Assembly (NCBI GenBank): GCA_035541995.1
Contig: DATKMG010000454.1
Span: 1 to 19,046, forward strand
Direction: 5' to 3'
From: DATKMG01 sp035541995
Lineage (GTDB): Bacteria; Acidobacteriota; Terriglobia; Versatilivoradales; Versatilivoraceae
DNA: 19,046 bases
Program-made: the position numbers and the translations under genes
Notes under the pieces: model-generated
Database searches by the model: none
Told to the model about the DNA's origin: nothing
What the model saw: only the letters and a program-made list of their open reading frames with translations
In this document: one piece after another, positions 1 to 8,290 of the stretch
Layout of the letters: the number at the start of each line of letters is the position of its first letter
Position numbering within the stretch: the stretch's first letter is position 1

Positions 1-690
1 AATAGCGGCCCCGTTGAGAGTTCCTGCCTCCAGCATATGCGGGGTTGCGCCATCTGCAGTATAGAACGGGACATCGATGCCATTCCGGATCCAGATTGCC
101 CTCAAAGCTTCCAGGTATTCTTTGTCATTTCCGTAACTCCCGTACTCGTTTTCAATCTGAAGCATCAAGATCGGCCCACCCCGTGTAACCAGTAAAGGTC
201 TGATGATGGCAGCCAGGTTCGTGAGGTACCGTTCCACCGCCTTCATGTAACGAGGGTCCATACAGCGAATTTTGATGTCTGGAATCCGCAGAAGATAGGG
301 AGGCAGGCCCCCAAATTCCCATTCGGCGCACACGTAAGGACCCGGCCTAAGGATCATCCACATTCGTTCGTTTTGGACTATTTTGACGAATTCCTTGATA
401 TTCCGGTTCTCAGTCTCAAAGTCGAACCGTCCGGGTTCGTTCTCGTAGTAATTCCAAAAAAGGTAGGCAGCGACTGTATTACAGCCCATTGCTTTGGTCA
501 TCTGGACGCGATGGCGCCAGTACTGGCTGGGGATGCGCGCGGGGTGCAATTCTCCACTGATGATCTGGAAGGGTCGGCCATCCAGCAAGAAGTCTGTCTC
601 GCCCAAGGCGAAAGTGTGGGTTGCCTGCTGAGCTAAGGCCATGCTCAAGCTGGAAACAACCATAAAGATGAAAAAAGGAAGATGTTTCAT
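1..690 (-). CDS. GH35 beta-galactosidase, N-terminal part (truncated by window edge)
   Basis: The reading frame is open from an ATG at 690 to base 1 (230 codons), and the rest of the gene lies left of the window. Residues 1-20 form a signal peptide ending A-L-A before QQA, so the enzyme is probably exported. The body matches the N-terminal TIM barrel of glycoside hydrolase family 35: I-S-G-E-L-H-P-A-R-I-P near 44, L-R-P-G-P-Y-V-C-A-E-W near 114, and Q-I-E-N-E-Y-G-S-Y near 178, where E182 is the expected acid/base. The nucleophile Glu would lie beyond the edge. Family enzymes remove terminal beta-galactosyl residues from glycans, and some members act on related beta-glycosides, so the exact substrate is open. 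A GGGGGAAG Shine-Dalgarno lies about 7 bases before the ATG. The gene follows the kinase at 869-4024 on the same strand across 178 bases in which I see no convincing promoter or terminator. Confidence 0.93.
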   Translation of the reverse strand, partial: MKHLPFFIFMVVSSLSMALAQQATHTFALGETDFLLDGRPFQIISGELHPARIPSQYWRHRVQMTKAMGCNTVAAYLFWNYYENEPGRFDFETENRNIKEFVKIVQNERMWMILRPGPYVCAEWEFGGLPPYLLRIPDIKIRCMDPRYMKAVERYLTNLAAIIRPLLVTRGGPILMLQIENEYGSYGNDKEYLEALRAIWIRNGIDVPFYTADGATPHMLEAGTLNGAAI

Positions 691-868
691 TTCTTACTTC
701 CCCCTGTCTCATATGGGAGAGGATACGGACCTTCGCCGTTCTCAGCGGGCCAGAAAGCGTATGAAGGTAATTCCTTGCTTAATTCTAGGACAGTGGGTGT
801 GAGTAGAGGTGGCAATCACTCGGCCGGCTTAAGAGTAGCCCAGCAACTCCGTCCCGTACAGTCTTAAG

Positions 869-3800
869 TCAGGATGGGCTCTTTTTCGAGTCCAGGATCA
901 TTCGCACTCTCTGAGTCAGAGTCCCTGGAGTAAAGGGCTTTGCCAGAAAGTTGAAGTTCGCATCCAGCGTCCCGTCCTGAACAATCACATTTTCCGTGTG
1001 GCCTGACATATACAGGACACTCATATTCGGATGGTGCTGGAGCAGCCTGGCTGCCAGTTCGTTTCCTCGGACTCCAGGCATGATCATGTCGGTCAGCAGC
1101 ATATCAATTCTGTCTCGATATCTCTCTGAAATGACCTCTGCTTCCCCTCCATTAGCGGCTTCTAGAATCCTATACCCCTTGACCCCCAGTGCTTGAGAGG
1201 CCAGCCTACGAACGATCTCTTCATCTTCGACAATCAGGATAGTTTCTGTGCCCCTTGGACTTTCTGCCGTATCCATTTTCAACCTGGCCGCTACCGCGGA
1301 GACATTGACACAGGGAAAATAGACCTTGAAGGTCGTACCCTCTCCAGGTTCACTGTAAACCCAGATATTCCCCCCACTCTGTTGGACGACCCCATAGACC
1401 GTCGCCAGCCCCAACCCGGTCCCCTTCCCTTGCTCTTTGGTGGTAAAGAAAGGCTCGAAGATGTGGGCTTTGGTCTCTGCACCCATCCCTATTCCACTGT
1501 CGCTTACTGCCAGCATGACATGAAGTCCCGGGCTGCTTGAGAGGTGCTCGCTGACGTAGTTCTCATCCAGGTAAACATTCGACGTTTCGATGACCAGCTT
1601 GCCGCCGCTAGGCATTGCGTCCCTGGCATTAACGACAAGATTCATGATGACTTGCCCGATCTGTCCGCGGTCAGCTTTGATATGGCCCAGGTCGGGGGCC
1701 AGATTATTGGTTAATTCGATATCTTCACCAATCAGGCGACGAAGCAACTGTGTGCTTTCGTTAACAACGTCATTCAGATCCAGCACTTCAGATTGCAGAA
1801 CCTGCTGGCGGCTGAAGGCCAAAAGCTGCCTGGTCAATTCTGCCGCTCGCTCGCCGGCCTTGTGAATTTCCGCAAGACCGTCGTAGAGGGAATCATCGCG
1901 CTCCATTCGAGCCATGGTTACTTCGGCGAATCCGATGATCCCTGTCAACAAATTATTGAAATCATGTGCTACCCCCCCGGCCAGCCGACCGATCGCTTCC
2001 ATCTTTTGAGACTGCAGTAACTGCTGCTCGGTCCTGCTAAGAATTTCCTCTGCTTCCTTTCGTTCGGTGATATCCCGAAGGATTACGGTGTAAAGTTTCT
2101 GTCCCGCCACTTCAGTCTGTGAAATGGACGCTTCAAGGGGGAATTCCTCCCCATTAGCCCGCACTCCTGTAATGTTTCCCAGAGCGTTCATTGCGCGGGA
2201 GGTGATACCCGTACTTCCGAAGTTAGCAATGTGCTTCCGGTGAGCCTGGTGGGATTTCTCCGGGATGAACTGATCGATCAGTTGTCCCTTGGCTTCATCG
2301 GCAGTGCAGCCAAAAACGGTTTCGGCTGCGCGGTTGAAAATTAGGATTCTCTGGTCGGCGTCGACCGTAATGATGGCATCCATTGCGGAGTTGATAATAC
2401 TCTCCAGCCGCGCACGGCTTTCCTGCATGGCCAACTCCGCACTTTTTCTAGCTGTGATGTCCACCATGACACCGACTAAACCCTTGGCCTGGCGGTCCTC
2501 GACAACAGGATGGATAATGTCACGGAGCCAGACGGCTCGTCCATCGGCGGCAATCATCCGGTATTCAATCTCGTGGGTTTGCAGGGTCGTCAACACTTTC
2601 TTGCAAGTGGAATTCACCGAGTCCCAATCACCCGGGAAGATATGTTTCTCCCAAAAGCCGGTCTCTTCCATCCAGCGCGCCACAGGATAGCCAAGCAGCA
2701 CTTCAGCTTGCTGGTTGACGAAGCTGAATTGGAAGCTCCTGGTATCACACTTCCAGACGATTGCCTGGACAGACTCGACCAAGTGCCGGTACTCGAGTTC
2801 TGATTTCCGCAAAGCTTCTTCCATCTGCCTTGGTCCGGTAATGTCCTGGACCAGGGCCAGGACGCCAGTGACTTTTCCGGAGGCGTCTCTCAAAGGTGTA
2901 TTGAACCATTGGCAGATGATTTTCCGCCCGTCCTTCGTGAGATTTTCTGTTACGGCGTGCGCCGTCAGATCGCCGGCGGCAATTCGCTGCCGAATATCCT
3001 CCACGTCAGCATGGGCTGATTGAGGAATGATAGTCTCGAAAGGGCTTCTGCCCTCCAGTTCACCCCTAGTAAAACCAAATATCCGTTCAGCAGCAGGATT
3101 CAAGTAAGAGAAGTCGAAATGGGCATCAGCGAGAATGCACCCCACAGGCATTTGCTCAATATAGGGCTGCAGTTGTCCGAGGAGAGGGGTTCTCTTCATG
3201 GCCAATTGGCTGTGCCTCCGCTCGACCTGCTTCTGCCTGGTGACATCGTGGGCAAAGACCAGGCGCGCAGGTCGACCTTCGAAACTCAAATCATACGTGG
3301 AAGTTTCGATGTCAATCAGAGAACCGTCTTTCTTGCGTTGTCGCAACGTTTCGGGTCTCGGCAAACTGCCGGTAACAGACCAGTCTGCGCCAATCGGATG
3401 ATCTGCATCCCCAGGGAGTTGAAGATCCTTCAAAGTTTTACCCAAAAACTCTTCTCGAGTGTAACCATAATGCTGGGTCGCAGCGTGATTGACTGACAAG
3501 ATGCGGGTCGTCTCCAGGTCATAAATCCAGATTGGCTGAGGGTTACTTTCGAAAAGACCGTGGTACAACGCTTCTCTTTCGGTCAAAGATTTTACACCTT
3601 GGTTCCCGGGACCGACGCCGTCTCTATAAATCCAGGCTGCACGTTCGTCTTCGGCTATATCCACAAACGTCCCCAGGATAGCAGCTTTGCCGTTAATCTC
3701 TGCCAAACTGCAATGCACTTCGACCCAAATCGGTTGTCCGCTTCTTCTGATTCCCCGAAATGAGAAGTTTCTTCCAGTTGACGCCGAAGAACCCCGTTCC

Positions 3801-4024
3801 GCCAGGTTCTCTCTAACCAGGTCGCGATCCGGCTCGAAAACGAGGTCACAGAATGATGGCAGACTAAGCAGATCGTCCTTGGTCAATCCGAAAATCTCAG
3901 CAGCCTTGGGATTCACATAAACGAACCGATCGTCTTGGAGGAGCCAAAGAGCAAATTGGGACTTCTCTGCTATGGCGTAAAATGAATAGTCCTCGGCTAA
4001 CACGCGTTTTGTTGAGAAATTCAT
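869..4024 (-). CDS. Multi-PAS hybrid sensor histidine kinase (5 PAS, HisKA, HATPase, receiver)
   Basis: A soluble sensor kinase of 1051 residues with no signal peptide or membrane helix, so it probably senses in the cytoplasm. Five PAS-like modules lie at about 16-128, 150-265, 285-400, 410-530 and 540-655. Several end in the typical D-I-T-x-R-K linker. The HisKA box G-R-L-A-G-G-V-A-H-D-F-N-N-L-L carries the phospho-acceptor H687. The ATPase has its N box (N799), D-S-G-I-G-M near 842 and G-K-G-T-G-L-G-L. The C-terminal receiver has the acidic V-E-D-E-E cluster, phospho-acceptor D979 and K1029. All key residues are present. I chose ATG 4024 because GGGAG sits six bases upstream. ATG 4030 abuts that site, and 4084 lacks one. 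No response regulator with an output domain is nearby, so the phosphate target is unknown. The fold and family are secure; the signal is not. Confidence 0.95.
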   Translation of the reverse strand: MNFSTKRVLAEDYSFYAIAEKSQFALWLLQDDRFVYVNPKAAEIFGLTKDDLLSLPSFCDLVFEPDRDLVRENLAERGSSASTGRNFSFRGIRRSGQPIWVEVHCSLAEINGKAAILGTFVDIAEDERAAWIYRDGVGPGNQGVKSLTEREALYHGLFESNPQPIWIYDLETTRILSVNHAATQHYGYTREEFLGKTLKDLQLPGDADHPIGADWSVTGSLPRPETLRQRKKDGSLIDIETSTYDLSFEGRPARLVFAHDVTRQKQVERRHSQLAMKRTPLLGQLQPYIEQMPVGCILADAHFDFSYLNPAAERIFGFTRGELEGRSPFETIIPQSAHADVEDIRQRIAAGDLTAHAVTENLTKDGRKIICQWFNTPLRDASGKVTGVLALVQDITGPRQMEEALRKSELEYRHLVESVQAIVWKCDTRSFQFSFVNQQAEVLLGYPVARWMEETGFWEKHIFPGDWDSVNSTCKKVLTTLQTHEIEYRMIAADGRAVWLRDIIHPVVEDRQAKGLVGVMVDITARKSAELAMQESRARLESIINSAMDAIITVDADQRILIFNRAAETVFGCTADEAKGQLIDQFIPEKSHQAHRKHIANFGSTGITSRAMNALGNITGVRANGEEFPLEASISQTEVAGQKLYTVILRDITERKEAEEILSRTEQQLLQSQKMEAIGRLAGGVAHDFNNLLTGIIGFAEVTMARMERDDSLYDGLAEIHKAGERAAELTRQLLAFSRQQVLQSEVLDLNDVVNESTQLLRRLIGEDIELTNNLAPDLGHIKADRGQIGQVIMNLVVNARDAMPSGGKLVIETSNVYLDENYVSEHLSSSPGLHVMLAVSDSGIGMGAETKAHIFEPFFTTKEQGKGTGLGLATVYGVVQQSGGNIWVYSEPGEGTTFKVYFPCVNVSAVAARLKMDTAESPRGTETILIVEDEEIVRRLASQALGVKGYRILEAANGGEAEVISERYRDRIDMLLTDMIMPGVRGNELAARLLQHHPNMSVLYMSGHTENVIVQDGTLDANFNFLAKPFTPGTLTQRVRMILDSKKSPS

Positions 4025-4184
4025 TTTCATCTCCCGTCGACAGAAATAGGGGGTTCTCCTAGTTCCATGGCGGGACTGTGTCAAAAATTTCTACAATTGT
4101 GTTCTGATCATACCTCATCGCGGGTATGTATGATAATCAATTGTTCTTTTTTTAGCTATTCCTAATGAGCTTTTTAACAAGCAA

Positions 4185-4199
4185 GGGAAACCGTTTCCC
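4185..4199. promoter_or_regulatory. 15-bp perfect dyad (possible operator or RNA hairpin) upstream of kinase 1
   Basis: GGGAAAC-C-GTTTCCC has two perfect 7-base arms around one centre base, about 160 bases before the kinase at 869-4024. Compact dyads centred on AAAC/GTTT resemble LacI-family operators, but no such regulator is in the window and this link is inference. The same bases also overlap the longer inverted repeat next to it. Confidence 0.35.
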
Positions 4200-4243
4200 C
4201 CTCTTCGCACAGACAGAATATGGAATCCTCTGTGCAAACGGTT
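4189..4243 (-). terminator. Nested stem-loop just after kinase 2
   Basis: Outer arms AACCGTTT (4189-4196) and AAACGGTT (4236-4243) pair perfectly. So do inner arms GCACAGA (4207-4213) and TCTGTGC (4229-4235). On one side the stem is continuous for 15 bases; the other side has a 10-base bulge. The structure begins one base after the stop of the kinase at 4245-7280. No clean U-tract follows in the minus-strand transcript, so a classical intrinsic terminator is not proven. It could instead be an mRNA-stabilising or attenuating structure ahead of the next kinase. Confidence 0.45.
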
Positions 4244-4244
4244 G

Positions 4245-7200
4245 TCAGGAGGTAAGGAGGACTTTTCGGACCGTGTCCAGCAACTCTTCGAGCTTGAAAG
4301 GCTTTTGGAGGGTTGCGTGAGCACCCAATAGCTCAGCCGTTTTAAGGAATGACCCCGCGAAAGCCCCTGAAATGGCTATGACCTTCAAATGAGGATGAGT
4401 TTTTTTCAATGCCCGAATGACCTCCAGACCTTCTCCGTCAGGCATCACAAGGTCCGTGATCAGCAAATCAATGGACTTCCCTTCAATGCGTGCCAGGGCC
4501 TCTCTTCCACTCTGGGCTTCCACAACAGGAAACCCTGCGTTCTCCAGGGTTCGATGCAGCATCGCCCTGATGACAGAATCATCATCTACGACCAAGACGC
4601 GTGCAACGCGATTCGAAGTATCCAGAGTTTTGCGAACTTTCCGTAATAGTGTCTCACTCGAAAAGGGCTTCTGGATGAAACTGACGCGGGGTTCCAACAT
4701 GAGGTGGTTGACAATGTTTTCGTCGGTGTAGCCGGACATATAAACGACTCTCATTTCGGACCAGAACGTTGCGAGGCGGTTGGCTAGTTGATAGCCATTC
4801 ATCTGTGGCATGACTACATCGGTGAGGAGAAGATCCAGGCGCTCACTCTGATCGTGGGCAATTCTAAGTGCCTCAGCCGGATCGGCTGCCTCAAGAACAG
4901 TATATCCATGATTGCGCAGGATCTGCTGAACCAGATCCCTGACATTCTCATCATCTTCGACCAGCAGCACTGTCTCGCTTCCCCCGACGGAGAACTCCTC
5001 GCATGGCTCGTCCTTCCGTTCGTCGACAGCTTCATCGACACTCGGCAAATAGATCCGGAACGTACTCCCTTGCCCCTTCGTACTATGGACTTCAATATGT
5101 CCTTCACTTTGTTTAATTATCCCGTAGACGGTGGACAATCCCAGTCCGGTTCCTTTCCCCTGTTCTTTGGTCGTGAAGAACGGTTCAAAGATCCTCTCCT
5201 GAGTTTCCTTATCCATTCCACAGCCGTCATCGCTAACCGACATCACAACGTAGTCGCCCGGAGTGAGGGGAGGATTCTGAGGGACAACAGTTGCGTCAAC
5301 TGAAGCGTCCGCCGTCTCGATCGTGATCCTTCCTCCGTGTGGCATGGCATCACTTGCATTGACCACCAGATTGACGATCACCTGTTCAAGTTGGGTTGGA
5401 TCAGCTTTAACCCGCCCAACCTTAGCGCCCATGCTGGTCACTAGATGGATGTTCTCCGAAATCAGGCGGCGTAGCATTTTTTCCATGTTGCCAACGACTT
5501 CGTTGAGGTCTAGTACCCTCGGATTCAGCACCTGTCTTCGGCTAAACGCCAGCAGTTGACTGATTAATTGAGCAGCCTGAGCTCCGGCCTTTTTGATCTG
5601 CTCCAGGTCCTTGCGGATTGGATCTTGTGGGTCGAATTGATATCCCAAAAGCTGACTGTGGCAATTGATGACGGTCAACAGGTTGTTGAAGTCATGGGCA
5701 ATCCCACCTGCCAATCGCCCGACCATCTCCAGTTTTTGTGCCTGCAATAATTGGGATTCCAGCTGGAGACGCTCACTTATGTCTTCAAGGACAATTGCAA
5801 ACTTCCCCTTTGCCGGGCAGAATGCCGAGATTCTGAGGCTCTTATTCTTTTTCTCGACGGTTGTCTGAAAGGAGCATGGTTGACCAGTCCTAGCTACCTG
5901 TTCATAGATGCCGAGGTAGGGGGGAGGGGTGCATTCGTAAAGGGAGGATCCCATCCTACCGACCACCTGCTCTTTGGCGATACCAAGGATTGACTCATAG
6001 GCGGGGTTGACATCCAATATTTTATAATCAGAGGGGTTCCCCTTATGGTCATAAACAACTTCATGCAACGCCACTCCTTCATTCATGGAGGAGTACAAGG
6101 AACGATACCTTACTTCTGATTCCAGCAAGGCTTCTTCCACGCGTTTGCGCTCGGTGATGTCTTCTTTCACCGCGATGAAGTGGGTAATCTGTCCCTCTAT
6201 ATTGGTCAAAGGAGAGATTGAAGCATATTCCCAATAGAGCTCTCCGCTCTTCTTTCGATTGTGGAATTCGCCTACCCATTCCCCGCCAGATGTAATTGTG
6301 TTCCAAAGAGTCTCATAGGAGGTCGCCGGCGTATGTCCAGATTTCAGGATCTTGGGATTTTCGCCAAGAACTTCCTCTAGTGCATAACCGGTCAATTGTG
6401 TGAACTTGGGATTGACGTATTCGATATTCCCTCGAGTGTCAGTGATCACGACAGAAACAGGGCTCTGTTCCACCGCGCACGATAGTTTTCTCAACATCTC
6501 CTCTGACCGTTTGCGCTCCGTCATATCCACCAGAATGCCCCTGACCCCCACGGTCTGTCCCTGCGAAATGATAGGACCGCCGTAGACTAGAACCGGAAAT
6601 GTACTACCGTCTTTTCGCAGGGCGGTGTATTCAATTCCCGGCAACCTGTTTCCGTTCAAAATACGCTGAATGTCTTGCCTGCATCTATCACGATCCCCAG
6701 GAATCAACCCATGTAGAACATTCAATCCCTCGCCCAAGTCTTCTTGAGTGTATCCGAAAGCCGAGAAGGCTTCTTGGTTGGCAAATGTGATGGTTCCTTC
6801 CTTGTCAATTTCATAAACCACCTGAGGCAGCAAATCTACTAATTCTTTGAATCTCGACTCACTCTGCCGCAATGCCTCCTCAGTCTGCTTGCGCTCGGTG
6901 ACGTCGCGGTCAATCCCTCGGTATCCACAAAAATGTCCACTAACGTCGTAGAAAGGCACACCACTGGTTTCCAGGACTATCCGCCTTCCATCTTTGTGCA
7001 AATTGACATTTTCCAATCTTTCGAAGCACCGGGGGGATTCCATCACGCCCTGCAGTTTCATTTGAATTCGGCTTGCTTCTTCAGGAGGCATCAGGCTGAA
7101 CGGGGTCACCCCTAAGACTTCTTCTGGCTCATAACCCAACAGGTCCTTGACTTTCGGACTGGCGTACACATAGCGCCATTCAGTATCCACCTCCCAAATC

Positions 7201-7280
7201 CAATCGCTGGTATTCTCAATCAGGCTTCGAAAACGATCTTCGTTCTGACACAAACTAGTTGATGATACCTTTTCATTCAT
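4245..7280 (-). CDS. Multi-PAS hybrid sensor histidine kinase (4 PAS, HisKA, HATPase, two receivers)
   Basis: A 1011-residue soluble hybrid kinase with no membrane segment. Four PAS-like modules lie at about 17-130, 142-255, 268-380 and 391-505, joined by D-x-T-E-R-K-type linkers. HisKA has phospho-acceptor H529 in G-R-L-A-G-G-I-A-H-D-F-N-N-L-L. The ATPase has N641, D-D-G-C-G-M and G-K-G-T-G-L-G-L. Two intact receivers follow: D821 with K871, and D943 with K993. Two receivers in one chain allow an internal relay or two separate phosphate sinks, but no histidine phosphotransfer domain is present. The start ATG 7280 is chosen because it leads into the first PAS helix; its Shine-Dalgarno is poor (GGGGGA 13 bases away, AAGG 2 bases away). 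Alternative in-frame starts are ATG 7358 and TTG 7367. It lies directly upstream of the other kinase with a similar core, so the pair may be old paralogues acting in one pathway. Confidence 0.94.
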   Translation of the reverse strand: MNEKVSSTSLCQNEDRFRSLIENTSDWIWEVDTEWRYVYASPKVKDLLGYEPEEVLGVTPFSLMPPEEASRIQMKLQGVMESPRCFERLENVNLHKDGRRIVLETSGVPFYDVSGHFCGYRGIDRDVTERKQTEEALRQSESRFKELVDLLPQVVYEIDKEGTITFANQEAFSAFGYTQEDLGEGLNVLHGLIPGDRDRCRQDIQRILNGNRLPGIEYTALRKDGSTFPVLVYGGPIISQGQTVGVRGILVDMTERKRSEEMLRKLSCAVEQSPVSVVITDTRGNIEYVNPKFTQLTGYALEEVLGENPKILKSGHTPATSYETLWNTITSGGEWVGEFHNRKKSGELYWEYASISPLTNIEGQITHFIAVKEDITERKRVEEALLESEVRYRSLYSSMNEGVALHEVVYDHKGNPSDYKILDVNPAYESILGIAKEQVVGRMGSSLYECTPPPYLGIYEQVARTGQPCSFQTTVEKKNKSLRISAFCPAKGKFAIVLEDISERLQLESQLLQAQKLEMVGRLAGGIAHDFNNLLTVINCHSQLLGYQFDPQDPIRKDLEQIKKAGAQAAQLISQLLAFSRRQVLNPRVLDLNEVVGNMEKMLRRLISENIHLVTSMGAKVGRVKADPTQLEQVIVNLVVNASDAMPHGGRITIETADASVDATVVPQNPPLTPGDYVVMSVSDDGCGMDKETQERIFEPFFTTKEQGKGTGLGLSTVYGIIKQSEGHIEVHSTKGQGSTFRIYLPSVDEAVDERKDEPCEEFSVGGSETVLLVEDDENVRDLVQQILRNHGYTVLEAADPAEALRIAHDQSERLDLLLTDVVMPQMNGYQLANRLATFWSEMRVVYMSGYTDENIVNHLMLEPRVSFIQKPFSSETLLRKVRKTLDTSNRVARVLVVDDDSVIRAMLHRTLENAGFPVVEAQSGREALARIEGKSIDLLITDLVMPDGEGLEVIRALKKTHPHLKVIAISGAFAGSFLKTAELLGAHATLQKPFKLEELLDTVRKVLLTS

Positions 7281-7463
7281 GCCCTTGTGATAGTCCCCCT
7301 TCAACAGTGACGGATGGTCGACAACTGGCCAGCGAGCGACAGCCTGGGCTGCCCTCATACTCGGCAATCGCGCGGTTCTTAAATACTAATCTTCTTGTGG
7401 GCTTTCAGCTCCTTCCAAACTTAGCAGGAGGTACCCAAGCGTTTTCTCACTGGTGATTGCGCG

Positions 7464-7478
7464 CCAAATGGGATTTGG
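7464..7478. promoter_or_regulatory. 15-bp dyad CCAAAT-GGG-ATTTGG
   Basis: Two perfect 6-base arms surround a 3-base centre, about 185 bases upstream of the start of the kinase at 4245-7280. A regulator site is possible. The arms are short, so chance is a real alternative. Confidence 0.2.
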
Positions 7479-8191
7479 ACAACATCTACATTAGCACGGA
7501 TCAATGAGGGGATTAATATCCAGACAGACCCACGCGTAATGGTATCGGCACATTAGGTGAATAGAATCAGCATTTAGTCCCTGCGAATTATACTCGTCGA
7601 TCCTTTGAGTAGCTAGTGGAGAATTTCCTTGGTGGGCAGTTTCGAGGAAGGAAAAGCCGGGGTTGGCATCGACAGGTTGTGATACCCGAAGAGCGAGAGG
7701 TGTCTGTGGCTAACCATGCGATGAAGGAATTACCATTTGCACGGTGTCTTGATACTGCCTGTCAATTTGTTCCATCACCAAAGAAATGGCACTGACTGCT
7801 ACTCTCCTCCGACAGGCAGGCCAAGGCACCAACTGCCAGGCATGCGGCAGCACAGTTCTTGCTTTTAGATTCTATCGGCCAGTTCTTGGCAGGCCTTAAA
7901 GCGAGGAAATTGGATGCGGTGGTAAGGCATTGAGTGTTGGGGGCGACAGGTCAATCATGGGCAGAGAATTTGGCTGAATTCGCCCTGTTGTCTCCGACGA
8001 GTTCAAAAGCAATTGCCTTCAACAGATATCCATTCACACCGGCTCTTTAAACCGTCCAATTGACATCTCGGGGTCGGTACTCGGTTAGTTCGTATCTGTC
8101 GCCAAACGCCTGAAAAAAGGCATAAATACGGATGTTGAGAGCGACGAATAGATGGACTTCTCTCTGCGACAATGGAGTTGTCCCCTTGTTC

Positions 8192-8231
8192 TAGAGCCGC
8201 AGACTCCTTGAGGGGCAGGAGTCTGCGCTAC
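8192..8231 (+). repeat. REP-like hairpin A
   Basis: TAGAGCCGC, stem AGACTCCT, loop of 8 bases, stem AGGAGTCT, then GCGCTAC. The paired core GCAGACTCCT/AGGAGTCTGC is 10 perfect base pairs. The terminal TAG and CTA can also pair past a bulge, as in REP (repetitive extragenic palindromic) elements. Its flanks are identical to those of hairpin B in inverted orientation, but the stem sequence differs. Confidence 0.7.
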
Positions 8232-8249
8232 TCCTCACAATTCAACAGG

Positions 8250-8287
8250 GTAGCGCGGACCTGTGATACTACAGGTCCGCGGCTCTA
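8250..8287 (-). repeat. REP-like hairpin B, also candidate terminator of the aldehyde dehydrogenase gene
   Basis: GTAGCGC, stem GGACCTGT, 6-base loop, stem ACAGGTCC, then GCGGCTCTA. The paired core is 10 perfect base pairs (8255-8264 with 8271-8280). Read on the minus strand it has exactly the 9-base and 7-base flanks of hairpin A. It lies three bases beyond the stop codon of the aldehyde dehydrogenase gene, so it should end or protect that mRNA. There is no strong U-tract. Confidence 0.7.
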
Positions 8288-8290
8288 TAT

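Larger units (their letters stand above)
7281..8290. other. Gene-poor interval of about 1 kb
   Basis: I find no reading frame with both a convincing start and a recognisable protein. Two short open stretches look weakly protein-like: a plus-strand GTG frame at 7616-7795 (59 residues) and a minus-strand open stretch of about 50 codons ending at a TAG near 7700. Neither resembles a family I know, and they may be remnants of decayed genes. The right end holds two REP-like hairpins, listed separately. A 15-base dyad lies at 7464-7478. The leader of the kinase at 4245-7280 must also lie here, but I could not place a convincing promoter. Confidence 0.6.

Noticed and set aside
4025..4084. Longer start for the kinase at 869-4024
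   Set aside because: The added 20 residues are basic and unlike a PAS start, and no Shine-Dalgarno precedes 4084, whereas GGGAG is well placed for ATG 4024.
7616..7795. 59-residue GTG-initiated small protein candidate
   Set aside because: Weak ribosome site and no recognisable motif, in a region that looks decayed. Mentioned only as a possible remnant.
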